Assembly: GCA_020350885.1 (NCBI GenBank)
Contig: CP070727.1
Location: 2,549,830-2,613,829, forward strand
Reading direction: 5' to 3'
DNA from: a bacterium
GTDB lineage: Bacteria > Krumholzibacteriota > Krumholzibacteriia > Krumholzibacteriales > Krumholzibacteriaceae
DNA length: 64,000 bases
Below are positions 1-8,328 of the stretch, piece by piece. The position numbers and the translations under genes were made by a program. Position 1 is the stretch's first letter. Each line of letters starts with the position of its first letter. The notes below the pieces were generated by a model that searched no databases, was not told the DNA's origin, and worked only from the letters and a program-made list of their open reading frames with translations.

Positions 1-993
1 GCGGAGCTCGACGAGTATGCGCTCACGATACCCAATATTCCCCATGATTCGGTTCCGTATGGTACGTGTCCCGATCATAACGTGGAAGTCAGGCGCTGGG
101 GCGAGATCAAAGAGTTCCCGGAACAACCGCTCCCACACTGGGAGATCGGCGAGAAGCTCGGCATACTCGACCTCGCAGCCGCCTCCACGCTATCCGGAAG
201 CGGATTCATCCTTCTCAAAAACGACGGGGCTCTGCTCTCTCGTGCCCTCATCAACTTCATGCTCGATCTACACACGCGCCAGGGATACGAGGAACTTTCT
301 ATCCCCTACATGGTTACAAGAGATTGCATGGTTGGTACCGGACAGCTCCCCAAGCTGGTGGATGATATGTACCTCTGCGAACGGGACGACCTCTTTCTCA
401 TTCCCACTGCCGAGGTCCCGGTAACGAATATCCACCGGGGAGAGCTCATTGAGGGAGGAGTGCTCCCGATCAAATACACGGCATTCAGTCCCTGCTTCCG
501 GCGTGAAGCGGGCAGCTACGGGCAGGACACACGGGGGCTTATCCGTGTGCATCAATTCGACAAGGTCGAGATGGTGAAATTCACAAAGCCCGAGGCATCA
601 TACGACGAGCTGGAATCACTCGCCAGTGACGCCGCTGCGGTTCTCGAGGAACTCGAGATTCCGTATCGCATGATCGAGCTCTGCAGCATGGATCTGAGTT
701 TCAGCGCCGCCAAGTGCTACGACCTCGAAACCTATGCGCCGGGAGTCGAGCGGTGGCTCGAGGTCTCCTCGATAAGCAACTTCGAGGATTTCCAGGCGAG
801 GCGGGCGAACATCAGGTTCAGGAGAGACCGAAACGAAAAGCCCGAGTACGTACATACACTGAACGGTTCGGGGGTGGCTCTGCCCCGTCTCATCGCCACA
901 ATCCTCGAATTCAATCAGACACCCACGGGAAAGGTTCGTATCCCCAAAGCCCTCGTGCCTTACATGGGTGGTAAGGAATACATCGAGGCGTGA
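1..993 (+). CDS. serS: Seryl-tRNA synthetase, C-terminal part
   Basis: Charges tRNA-Ser (and tRNA-Sec) with serine in the cytosol. The reading frame is open from the first base of the window, so the N-terminal part (about 100 residues of coiled-coil tRNA arm in typical ~430-residue enzymes) lies outside. Visible here are the conserved junction 'NVEVRRWGE', class II motif 2 ('CFRREAGSYGQDTRGL') with the downstream 'HQFDKVE', and motif 3 ('GSGVALPRL', with the ATP-binding Arg). The stop is at 991-993, just before the kinase gene. In an organism that seems to use selenocysteine, this enzyme would also make the Ser-tRNA-Sec precursor. Confidence 0.97.
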   Translation, partial: AELDEYALTIPNIPHDSVPYGTCPDHNVEVRRWGEIKEFPEQPLPHWEIGEKLGILDLAAASTLSGSGFILLKNDGALLSRALINFMLDLHTRQGYEELSIPYMVTRDCMVGTGQLPKLVDDMYLCERDDLFLIPTAEVPVTNIHRGELIEGGVLPIKYTAFSPCFRREAGSYGQDTRGLIRVHQFDKVEMVKFTKPEASYDELESLASDAAAVLEELEIPYRMIELCSMDLSFSAAKCYDLETYAPGVERWLEVSSISNFEDFQARRANIRFRRDRNEKPEYVHTLNGSGVALPRLIATILEFNQTPTGKVRIPKALVPYMGGKEYIEA

Positions 994-1000
994 TGTTACA

Positions 1001-2242
1001 ATGAAAGTCTCAAGAAATCTTCCTTTCCTGCTGCGGGTATACTTCATCCTCGGAAGCATTATCCTGGTGACGCTCGCGCTGTACTACAACCACACCTTGA
1101 TCAGGCGAATGCGTGCCCAGGCCGAGGACATGACACGGCTCTTCTCGCGATTTATCGCCATCGAGCTTCGTGATGTTACGGATATGCACAGGTACGCTTT
1201 CATCCGGGAGGTGCGCAACGCGATCAACCTCCCGTTCGTTCTGACCGATGCGGGGGGAAGGCCTGTCATATGGAACCAGATCGGCATCGACATGCCGAGC
1301 GGTGAAAAGCTCTACACCAGAGTCCTCGATTTCGATCCCACCGCACCGAAGGATCCGATGCTCGAGAAGGTATATATGAAGGCGCACTCGTTCGATCGGA
1401 TAAACGCTCCGATACGGATCGAGATCGATAATACCTTTCTGCTCATCCATTACGGACCATCAAAGCTTGCCAGGGAGCTGGCAGTGGCACCATATATACA
1501 GCTGGCCGTTTTCGTTGCCTTCGTACTCTTCGGTTTTCTGGGATTCAGGGCGATGAAGATCGGTGAGCAACGATCGATCTGGGTGGGGATGGCGAAGGAG
1601 ACCGCACATCAGCTGGGCACACCACTTTCCTCGATCATGGGGTGGATCACGATGATCCGGGAGGATGTGGGGGAGACGGGATGCTCGGAAAAGCTCGCAC
1701 AGGCGATCGATGAGACGGCCGCCGATGTCGAGCGGTTGGGTAAGATCTCGTCCCGCTTCAGCAAGATAGGATCGATGCCGAAGCTCGAGTTTCACGAGCT
1801 CGCGCCGATAATCGAGGAAACGGTGGACTATTTCGAACGGCGCAGGCCGTCTCTGAAGATACACTCGACGATATCAGTCGAGCTCGAGGAACTGCCGCTC
1901 ATACGATGCAGCAAGGATCTCCTGAGTTGGGTCTTCGAGAACCTGATAAAAAATTCGATCGATGCAATTGCGGGTGACGCCGGAAAGATTCATATTACGG
2001 GTGGTTACAATAAGAGCGAAAAAAGGGTGGAGATCACCTTCAGCGACAACGGCAAGGGGATGAGCTCCGGTGTCCGGAGCCGTATCTTTTCACCGGGTTT
2101 CACGACCAAGGATCGCGGTTGGGGACTCGGTCTCGCACTCGTCAAGCGTATCCTGGAGGAGATCCACCACGGAACGATCAAGGTGGTGAACACCCAACCG
2201 GGAAAAGGGACGACCTTTCTCATAACGTTACCGGTCGGTTAG
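1001..2242 (+). CDS. Membrane sensor histidine kinase (possible PorY-like partner)
   Basis: A 413-residue sensor kinase. I chose ATG 1001 because an upstream GTG at 968 would overlap serS. Order of parts: transmembrane helix around residues 9-28, an extracytoplasmic sensor region of about 130 residues, a second helix around 165-182, then directly a dimerisation/H-box 'AKETAHQLGTPLSSIMGW' with His203 as the phospho-acceptor and no evident HAMP domain. The ATPase domain has the N box ('ENLIKNSIDAI'), G1 ('DNGKGM') and G2 ('GWGLGLALVKRI'). The 'KETAHQLGTP' H-box is of a style common in Bacteroidetes kinases (recollection). It ends 25 nt before the PorX-like regulator, so the two are probably one two-component system. 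Confidence 0.88.
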   Translation: MKVSRNLPFLLRVYFILGSIILVTLALYYNHTLIRRMRAQAEDMTRLFSRFIAIELRDVTDMHRYAFIREVRNAINLPFVLTDAGGRPVIWNQIGIDMPSGEKLYTRVLDFDPTAPKDPMLEKVYMKAHSFDRINAPIRIEIDNTFLLIHYGPSKLARELAVAPYIQLAVFVAFVLFGFLGFRAMKIGEQRSIWVGMAKETAHQLGTPLSSIMGWITMIREDVGETGCSEKLAQAIDETAADVERLGKISSRFSKIGSMPKLEFHELAPIIEETVDYFERRRPSLKIHSTISVELEELPLIRCSKDLLSWVFENLIKNSIDAIAGDAGKIHITGGYNKSEKRVEITFSDNGKGMSSGVRSRIFSPGFTTKDRGWGLGLALVKRILEEIHHGTIKVVNTQPGKGTTFLITLPVG

Positions 2243-2267
2243 ATTACTTGTTTGTGAGGGAGACGGA

Positions 2268-3818
2268 ATGAAGGGACGAAAGATACTCTGGGTCGACGAC
2301 GAGATAGACTTGCTCAAGTCGCATATCTTGTTTCTCGAGGAGAAGGGGTACGATGTCAGAGGGGTGGCGAGCGGTGACGAGGCCATCGGCGTGCTGCGTG
2401 ATGAACGGTTTGATCTGATCCTTCTCGATGAAACGATGCCCGGCAAAAGCGGCCTCGAGACGCTGCAGGAGATCAAGGAGATCGATTCGAACCTCCCCAT
2501 TATCATGATTACCAAGAACGAGGCTGAGAACCTCATGGAACAGGCGATCGGCATGAAGATAGACGATTACCTTCTGAAGCCGATCAATCCGTTGCAGATC
2601 TACTCGGCGGCAAAGCGTCTACTGGATGCGCACCGGATTCGTGAGGGTGCCGTAAGTAAGGATTACCTCCAGGTGTATCGGCAGGTCAACGAGTTGCTCG
2701 GAGAGCAGCCGACATGGAACGATTGGGCAAGGATCCATCAAGACCTCTCTGCCTGGGATCTCGAGTTCGATCAGTACAGCGAGACGGGGCTCGGACAGAC
2801 ACACAGCGATCTCAAGAGGAAGTGCAATGCGGACTTTGGGCACTACGTCGAAGAGAACTACCGAGAGTGGATCAATTCGGATCAGCGGCCGCTTCTCAGT
2901 GTCGGCATTTTCAAACACTATGTCCTGCCCCATATCTATACGAAGAGAAAGGCATACCTTATCATCATCGACTGTATGCGTTACGATCAATGGCTCACGA
3001 TCGAAGATCTCCTGGTGCCGTATTACAACATAGAGAGGGAGACCTACTACTCGATCCTGCCGACAGCCACGCCCTACTCGCGAAATGCGATCTTCTCGGG
3101 TCTTTTTCCCATTCAGATACAGGAGCAGTACCCGCAGTACTGGCTCGAACGCTCGAAGGACGAGTTGAGTAAGAACCGATTCGAGAACGAACTGATGCTC
3201 GGGCAGCTCCAAAAGAACGGGCTGGGGCATATAAGCAGCAAGTATTTGAAGATCTACGAGATCGAGGAGGCGAACGAGATACGGAAACAGGTCGACAGCT
3301 ATCGTACAATCGATTTTGTGGCCATGGTTTTCAATTTCCTCGACATCCTTTCACATGGAAGGAGTCAGAGCGAAATCCTTCAGGAGATCGCTCCGGATGA
3401 GAGCGCGTTCCGTTCGCTCATGCGCTCGTGGTTCAGTCACTCGGCCCTCTTCGAGATCCTTCAGACGATCTCCAAGCACGATGGGATCGTCTTCATCACG
3501 ACCGATCACGGATCGATACTCGGACAGAAGGCCAGCCTGGTTCACGGTAACCGTGACACATCGACAAACCTCCGGTATAAGTTCGGCGAGAATATCAACG
3601 GCGATAGCAAGCAGACGCTGCTGATACGAAAACCGCGCCAGTATAAACTTCCGTCGGAGAGCCCGTCGAAAAACTACATCCTCGCCAAGGAAAACTACTA
3701 CTTCGTCTACCCGACCAGGTTCCACGAGTACGAAAAGCAGTATCATGGTACCTTCCAGCACGGAGGAATCTCGCTGGAGGAGATGATCGTTCCCTTTATC
3801 ACCCTGACTCCCAAATAG
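2268..3818 (+). CDS. porX: PorX-like response regulator with PglZ alkaline-phosphatase-fold domain
   Basis: A 516-residue protein almost the same length as Porphyromonas PorX. Residues 1-118 form a receiver domain with the acidic pocket 'VDDE' (D10-D11), phospho-acceptor D54 ('ILLDETMPG') and K104 ('LLKP'). A helical linker leads to a PglZ domain from about residue 225: 'LIIIDCMRYD' (metal ligand D235), 'LPTATPYSRNAIFSG' (nucleophile-type T268), 'TTDHGS' and near the end 'QHGGISLEEMIVPF'. In Bacteroidetes PorX is phosphorylated by PorY and controls type IX secretion genes. The PglZ domain of PorX has been reported to cleave oligonucleotides. That architecture and the key residues are conserved here; the role in this organism is inferred. 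RBS 'GGGAGACGGA' precedes ATG 2268. Confidence 0.85.
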   Translation: MKGRKILWVDDEIDLLKSHILFLEEKGYDVRGVASGDEAIGVLRDERFDLILLDETMPGKSGLETLQEIKEIDSNLPIIMITKNEAENLMEQAIGMKIDDYLLKPINPLQIYSAAKRLLDAHRIREGAVSKDYLQVYRQVNELLGEQPTWNDWARIHQDLSAWDLEFDQYSETGLGQTHSDLKRKCNADFGHYVEENYREWINSDQRPLLSVGIFKHYVLPHIYTKRKAYLIIIDCMRYDQWLTIEDLLVPYYNIERETYYSILPTATPYSRNAIFSGLFPIQIQEQYPQYWLERSKDELSKNRFENELMLGQLQKNGLGHISSKYLKIYEIEEANEIRKQVDSYRTIDFVAMVFNFLDILSHGRSQSEILQEIAPDESAFRSLMRSWFSHSALFEILQTISKHDGIVFITTDHGSILGQKASLVHGNRDTSTNLRYKFGENINGDSKQTLLIRKPRQYKLPSESPSKNYILAKENYYFVYPTRFHEYEKQYHGTFQHGGISLEEMIVPFITLTPK

Positions 3819-3821
3819 CGT

Positions 3822-5507
3822 ATGCCGAAGGTTCCGCCGACAAGCTGTCGACTGTTTCCGGAGCGGACCGAACGCATTGTCGTATTGCTGCTTGTAGCAG
3901 CGGCACTCGTGATACGCCTCGTGTTACTCGATTCCGTCGATGTGATCGAGACCGACGGCTCGTACTACGGCAACATCGCCGGTGCGGTGCAGCGCGGTGA
4001 GTACCGGCAACTCTTCAATCCGGCCTGGCCGCCGCTCTATCCCGCGGTAACGGGCGTGGTCGCCAGGGTGACCGGCGATCTGGAGCGGGCCGGGGGGCTC
4101 GTGTCGGTATTCTGCGGCGCCCTCGTCGTAGGGCTTGTCTACCTACTCGGCAGGGCAGTGGGCGGCGGTAACGTCGGTCTGTTGGGTGCGCTGTTCACGG
4201 CTTTTCATCCCCGCCTCATCCTATACTCGGAGCTCTATCTCACCGAGAGCCTCTATGTACTGCTCTTCATCGCGGTCCTCTGCCTCGTCTCCATGGCACT
4301 CAGAAGGGGAAACATCGTGTATCTCTTCTGTACGGGGACGGCGCTTGCCCTCCTGTACCTCACACGGCCCGAGGGGATGGTCACTGGGGCCGCTGTAATG
4401 CTTTTTCTCTGTATGCCTTTCGGATGGAGGCGCCTCACCTGGCGCTCACTCCGTGCCGTTCTATTGCTCCCGCTCGGGGCGGCGATCCTCGTTGTGCCCT
4501 TCAGCGCCGGCCTCAAAATGCAGACGGGTTATCTGGCCCTGACCGAGAAGGGCCGTTACAACTTCTTTGTAACCCATCGGCACGAGTACCGGCGGGCGGG
4601 CATCGATGTCCGGACCGGCTGGATGAACCGGATTCCCCCGACTCCACCGGCCTCCGGGAACGGCGTAGGTGAATATGCTGACGGACCGAACGGTGATCCA
4701 AAGAGGCAGGGGCACCAAACGGACTATAGTATAAGGGAACTCATGCGCATGCGCTGGCCCGCCGTTCTGAAACATTTCTGCCGGACCTTCCTGGTAAACC
4801 TTCTCGACAAATTGCCCGGGGCGCACTACCACCTCCTCTTCATCCTGGCGGTATTGGGTCTGGCACTACCGCGCCGGCGTGCAGGAGAGGAGTGGCTCTG
4901 GGTAATGGTGATCATCTCCACGCTCTGCGCCCTCTCCTTCTATTTTCCGCTCAGACGCTTCTTCATCGGCCTGCTGCCGCTCTTGAACATCTGGGCCGCA
5001 TTCTGTATCACGGGATTGCTGATGCGTCTCTTCGGGCATCCTCCGGGGGAGACGGGTGAGGATCGTCTCAGTCCGGGTGCCGGGAGGAGACGTGCCCTTA
5101 TAGCTCTCCTGATCCTGGTGCCGGTTCTCGCTACGTGGTATTCCGCAGTCTCCATCCGCTCGAGAGAGTATCCGGTTGAGTACAGGAGGGCGGGGATCTG
5201 GCTTCGTGATTCATATGCCGGCCGGATCGTCATCGCCTCCCGAAAACCGGAGATTTCCTTCTATGCCGGTGGTGAATTCGTGCCCCTGCCGCATATGGAT
5301 CCCGATACCGTGGGAATGTGGATGGACCGGGAGGGAGTCACACACCTCTTCCTCGACGAATATCTCATCCCCCGTACACACCCCGAGTTCGTGCCCCTTC
5401 TCGAGGAGAGGATGGTCCCACCTTCACTCGTGGTAGTGTACCGTGACGGACCGGCTGGCCGGCGCGCCGTGATCCTCGCCAGGCGCCCGCAACCCGAAGT
5501 GCGATAG
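3822..5507 (+). CDS. GT39/ArnT-type membrane glycosyltransferase
   Basis: A 561-residue polytopic membrane protein starting 3 nt after the PorX-like gene, so likely cotranscribed. An N-terminal helix (about residues 18-36) is followed by 'DVIETDGSYYGNIA', the acidic first-loop motif of the dolichyl-phosphate-mannose protein mannosyltransferase/ArnT superfamily (PMT_2), and then many hydrophobic helices ('LYLTESLYVLLFIAV', 'LALLYLTRPEG'). A soluble C-terminal region of about 100 residues lies outside the last helix. Such enzymes move sugars from polyprenyl-phosphate carriers to lipids or proteins at the periplasmic face. The acceptor cannot be told from sequence. Linkage to a secretion regulator is suggestive only. 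Confidence 0.75.
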   Translation: MPKVPPTSCRLFPERTERIVVLLLVAAALVIRLVLLDSVDVIETDGSYYGNIAGAVQRGEYRQLFNPAWPPLYPAVTGVVARVTGDLERAGGLVSVFCGALVVGLVYLLGRAVGGGNVGLLGALFTAFHPRLILYSELYLTESLYVLLFIAVLCLVSMALRRGNIVYLFCTGTALALLYLTRPEGMVTGAAVMLFLCMPFGWRRLTWRSLRAVLLLPLGAAILVVPFSAGLKMQTGYLALTEKGRYNFFVTHRHEYRRAGIDVRTGWMNRIPPTPPASGNGVGEYADGPNGDPKRQGHQTDYSIRELMRMRWPAVLKHFCRTFLVNLLDKLPGAHYHLLFILAVLGLALPRRRAGEEWLWVMVIISTLCALSFYFPLRRFFIGLLPLLNIWAAFCITGLLMRLFGHPPGETGEDRLSPGAGRRRALIALLILVPVLATWYSAVSIRSREYPVEYRRAGIWLRDSYAGRIVIASRKPEISFYAGGEFVPLPHMDPDTVGMWMDREGVTHLFLDEYLIPRTHPEFVPLLEERMVPPSLVVVYRDGPAGRRAVILARRPQPEVR

Positions 5508-5682
5508 GTACCGTGCAATCATCGCCCATCGTCCCGGGATCCATGAAGGATGAGGTAGCTGTGCTATTCGCCGCTCTCACGGGTGCCCGGTGGAGAGCAG
5601 ATGCTCGGCTTCACGGAATCTGTTGCACTCCCATCTCGCTGCAGGGTAAGCTGAGTCGGTTGTGGATGAAGGAGATCGATCG

Positions 5683-6171
5683 ATGGATCGCTTGATACGC
5701 CTCGAAGGTGATATCGATAGGGCCGTTCTCACGAGCGATTCCCCGTCCCGGACAGTCGAGATCGGCAGGAAGCTCGGTGAGGTCGTACCGGCAGGTACGG
5801 TGATCTCCCTCGAGGGGGGTCTCGGTGTCGGCAAGACGCTCATGGCGAAAGGGATCTGTACGGGGCTCGGCATCGATAGGGATGTCCTGAGCCCGAGCTT
5901 TATCCTGGTCGAGGAGTACCGCGGGGAACTCCCCGTATTTCACTTCGACCTCTACCGACTCACCGAGCTGCACGAGGTCGAGGAGCTGGGGCTCTACGAT
6001 GCGGTCGATGGGAAGAACGTGGTCATCGTGGAATGGGGCGACCGGCTTCCGGAGGAGACATTGCAGATCGATGTCCGCCTGACTCTTCGGATCACTGGTC
6101 CTGAGACGCGCGAGATCGGAATCGAGACATGGACGGAGCTGATCGAAGCGCTCGTGGGAAGGGAGGCATAG
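5683..6171 (+). CDS. tsaE: tRNA threonylcarbamoyladenosine biosynthesis ATPase TsaE
   Basis: A 162-residue P-loop ATPase needed with TsaB/TsaD/TsaC to make t6A37 on ANN-decoding tRNAs. The Walker A is 'GGLGVGKT' at residues 45-52, followed by the family motif 'SPSFILVEEY', 'HFDLYRL' and the terminal 'VVIVEWGDR'. I chose ATG 5683 because 'AAGGAG' (5669-5674) sits 8 nt upstream; GTG 5662 would add seven residues. The 175 nt before it hold no other recognisable gene. tsaB follows after 2 nt. Confidence 0.93.
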   Translation: MDRLIRLEGDIDRAVLTSDSPSRTVEIGRKLGEVVPAGTVISLEGGLGVGKTLMAKGICTGLGIDRDVLSPSFILVEEYRGELPVFHFDLYRLTELHEVEELGLYDAVDGKNVVIVEWGDRLPEETLQIDVRLTLRITGPETREIGIETWTELIEALVGREA

Positions 6172-6173
6172 AC

Positions 6174-6896
6174 ATGCCGCTTATCCTTGCCCTCGACACC
6201 TCCCACATGAAAGGAAGTGTGGCTGTAGCACGGGGAGATGAGCTTCTCTGCGAAATCCTGTTCGATGCGAGTGATACGCACTCCGCCACACTCATGCCTG
6301 CAGTCGACGCCTGCCTCTACACGGCGGGTGTCGGGCTTGCCGAGATCGATCGATTCGCCATCGTATCGGGACCGGGAAGTTTCACCGGCCTCAGAATCGG
6401 CCTTGCCACCGTCAAGGCGTTCGCCGCTGTCGGGCGCCGTCCGGTGGTACCGGTGCCGAGTGTTATGGTGTTGGCCTCTGCGTTTCCATTCTGCGGGATT
6501 CCCGTGCTGCCTCTGATCGATGCGCGGCGCGGCGAGGTCTATGGTGGATTGTACGCGACCCCCAATGGATTCCCCGAAGAGATACTCGCACCGTTTTCGG
6601 CAAAGCCCGCTTCTGTGGGCAAGGTCATCGCTGACGCCGGTGTCACGGGCCCCGTCGTTGCCTGCGGTACGGGTCTCGAGCGGTACCGGGAGCAATTGTC
6701 ATCAGTGCTTGACCGCGTCAGCAGGTTCGCCCACAGCCGCTGGTCGATACCGTCGGCATCACTCCTTGCGGTTCTCTCACTTCGGTTGGAGCCGGTGCCG
6801 TACGATCGGCTGCCGGCGCTCGAGCCGCTCTACATCAGGCCGCCCGATGCACGCCTGCCGGCCGATACGAAACTGGGGGAGGGTGGCGGGAAATGA
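6174..6896 (+). CDS. tsaB: tRNA threonylcarbamoyladenosine biosynthesis protein TsaB
   Basis: A 240-residue inactive ASKHA-fold homologue of TsaD that scaffolds the t6A complex. It begins with 'LILALDTS' (the phosphate-1-like strand) and carries the hallmark 'SGPGSFTGLRIGLATVKA' and 'LIDARRGEVY'. The start at ATG 6174 gives the canonical N-terminus; an in-frame upstream start would overlap tsaE needlessly. The stop overlaps rimI by 4 nt, showing translational coupling in a tsaE-tsaB-rimI run, a common bacterial order. Confidence 0.93.
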   Translation: MPLILALDTSHMKGSVAVARGDELLCEILFDASDTHSATLMPAVDACLYTAGVGLAEIDRFAIVSGPGSFTGLRIGLATVKAFAAVGRRPVVPVPSVMVLASAFPFCGIPVLPLIDARRGEVYGGLYATPNGFPEEILAPFSAKPASVGKVIADAGVTGPVVACGTGLERYREQLSSVLDRVSRFAHSRWSIPSASLLAVLSLRLEPVPYDRLPALEPLYIRPPDARLPADTKLGEGGGK

Positions 6897-7351
6897 GCTG
6901 CACTGATTTCCTGGTCCGGTGGATGGTGGATGAGGATTTGGGGAAGGTTATGGAGATCGAGCAGGTCAGCTTTCCTACGCCGTGGACCGAATATATGTTC
7001 CAGTGCCAGCTCAGGTTGAAGGATATATCGATCAATCTCGTCGCGGTCCGAAACGACATAATCGATGGGTATGCCACTGCGTGGGTGGCGGCCGAGGAGA
7101 TCCATCTGCTCAGTATCGCCGTCCGGCCGGAGAGCCGCAGGGAGGGATGTGCCGAGACACTCCTCGGTGCAGTGATCGAGCAGGGAAGGGATAGGGGCGG
7201 CAGCAGTGTGATCCTCGAGGTTCGCATCGGGAATATCGAGGCACAGAGGTTCTACGAGAAACACGGCTTCCGGGTTGTCGGGAGACGGCAGAGATATTAC
7301 CGGGAGACGGGTGAAGACGCCCTCGTAATGGAGTTGGTGCTCGATCGGTAG
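6893..7351 (+). CDS. rimI: Ribosomal-protein-alanine N-acetyltransferase RimI
   Basis: A 152-residue GNAT enzyme, the expected length for RimI, which acetylates the N-terminus of ribosomal protein S18. The N-terminal 'EIEQVSFPTPW' is diagnostic for the RimI branch. The acetyl-CoA pyrophosphate loop reads 'RPESRREGCAETLL' (R-x-x-G-x-A form), and 'NIEAQRFYEKHGF' followed by 'RRQRYY' is the family's C-terminal signature. ATG 6893 overlaps the tsaB stop (ATGA). Confidence 0.93.
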   Translation: MSCTDFLVRWMVDEDLGKVMEIEQVSFPTPWTEYMFQCQLRLKDISINLVAVRNDIIDGYATAWVAAEEIHLLSIAVRPESRREGCAETLLGAVIEQGRDRGGSSVILEVRIGNIEAQRFYEKHGFRVVGRRQRYYRETGEDALVMELVLDR

Positions 7352-8225
7352 CTGTGCCCAGCATACACTCGAACCGTTCTACGGTCGTGCGGAGCTGGCC
7401 GTCGTACTCGGCTCCGGACTATCGGGCCTGACAAAGCGTCTCGAGACGGAGCACTCGCTGCCCTTTGAGGAGATTTCGGGTATTGATTCCCCCCGTGTCG
7501 AGGGCCATTCGGGACTGCTGACGCTTTCCCGGATAGGGGGTACGCCGCTCCTGATCCTGGCGGGCAGGAACCATTGCTACGAAGGTGCTGATTTCGAGGG
7601 GGCGGGGCGCTGTGTCACGCTCGCATCGGTCCTCGGTTGCCGCCGCGTCCTCATCACGAATGCTGCGGGGAGCCTGCACCGGGGACTGCCGGTAGGTGTG
7701 TGGATGCTGCCGTCCTCGATCATCGCCTTCCCCATGAGACAGGTGTCACGGGGTGCTGCGTCTTTCATCAGGGTACCGGGGGACGATCGTGGGGGATTTC
7801 GATCCGGTTCCGGTGCATTCTATTTGGAGCCGGTGCCGGAAGGGCGGCATCGAAGGGTTCATTCATATCCGGATGTCCCTCAGGCGGCGGGATTTGTGTC
7901 TGATATCCTGCGAGCCGCCTCCGAGGCGAACGTAACCCTTCCTCGGGGTGTGCTGCTCTGGAACCCCGGCCCGGCCTTTGAAACGAAGGCCGAGGCACAT
8001 GCGGCGCTATTCATAGGGGCCGATGCCGTCAACATGTCCGCCCTTCCCGAGCTCGTTGCCGCGGCCCAGACGGGTATCGAGGCGGCTTGCCTCAGTTGGA
8101 TCACGAATTATACGGCGAATGTCGAGGCGGGAGGAACGGATCATGCAAAGGTTGTCCGGATGGGCCCCAAAGGGGTAACGATACTGTTACGATTACTCGA
8201 CGCACTGCTCTCGAGGGGGACATGA
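7329..8225 (+). CDS. Purine nucleoside phosphorylase (start codon unclear)
   Basis: Cleaves purine nucleosides with phosphate to base plus (deoxy)ribose-1-phosphate. The homology is clear from about 7371: 'LAVVLGSGLSGL' (phosphate site), 'RNHCYEG', 'LITNAAGSLHRGLPVG', 'PGPAFETKAEA' (base-contacting Glu), 'GADAVNMSALPE' and 'ITNYTAN' (Asn for the purine). The frame is open from 7329 (TAA at 7326-7328) but has no ATG, GTG or TTG until GTG 7698, which would delete the phosphate site. The coordinates give the whole open frame; real translation may start at a non-standard codon near 7344-7395 or by coupling to the rimI stop (7349-7351), or a base may have been lost in assembly. Otherwise the domain is intact to the stop. 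Confidence 0.8.
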   Translation, partial: WSWCSIGSCAQHTLEPFYGRAELAVVLGSGLSGLTKRLETEHSLPFEEISGIDSPRVEGHSGLLTLSRIGGTPLLILAGRNHCYEGADFEGAGRCVTLASVLGCRRVLITNAAGSLHRGLPVGVWMLPSSIIAFPMRQVSRGAASFIRVPGDDRGGFRSGSGAFYLEPVPEGRHRRVHSYPDVPQAAGFVSDILRAASEANVTLPRGVLLWNPGPAFETKAEAHAALFIGADAVNMSALPELVAAAQTGIEAACLSWITNYTANVEAGGTDHAKVVRMGPKGVTILLRLLDALLSRGT

Positions 8226-8297
8226 TGCGTGAAAAAAGCTCTGGCCACATTTCGGTGCACGTATTACCATCCCAAAAGGATGGGAAGCCGTTGGGTG

Positions 8298-8324
8298 TGG
8301 TCCGGGTTTCTGCAAGGGGGACCA
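8298..8324 (+). promoter_or_regulatory. Hairpin covering the accD ribosome-binding site
   Basis: TGGTCC (8298-8303) can pair perfectly with GGACCA (8319-8324), leaving a 15-nt loop. The distal arm overlaps the AAGGGGGA ribosome-binding region just before ATG 8329. A second small hairpin, CCATCC/GGATGG at 8267-8283, lies upstream in the same 103-nt gap. The pairing is seen directly; a translational control role is inference. Confidence 0.35.
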
Positions 8325-8328
8325 GACG

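Noticed and set aside
968-1000. GTG 968 as the histidine-kinase start
   Set aside because: It would overlap serS by 26 nt and adds 11 unlikely residues before the basic start of the first helix.
2268-3818. PglZ domain as a sign of a BREX phage-defence locus
   Set aside because: The receiver domain, length and residues match PorX, and there is no brxC, pglX or brxL gene nearby.
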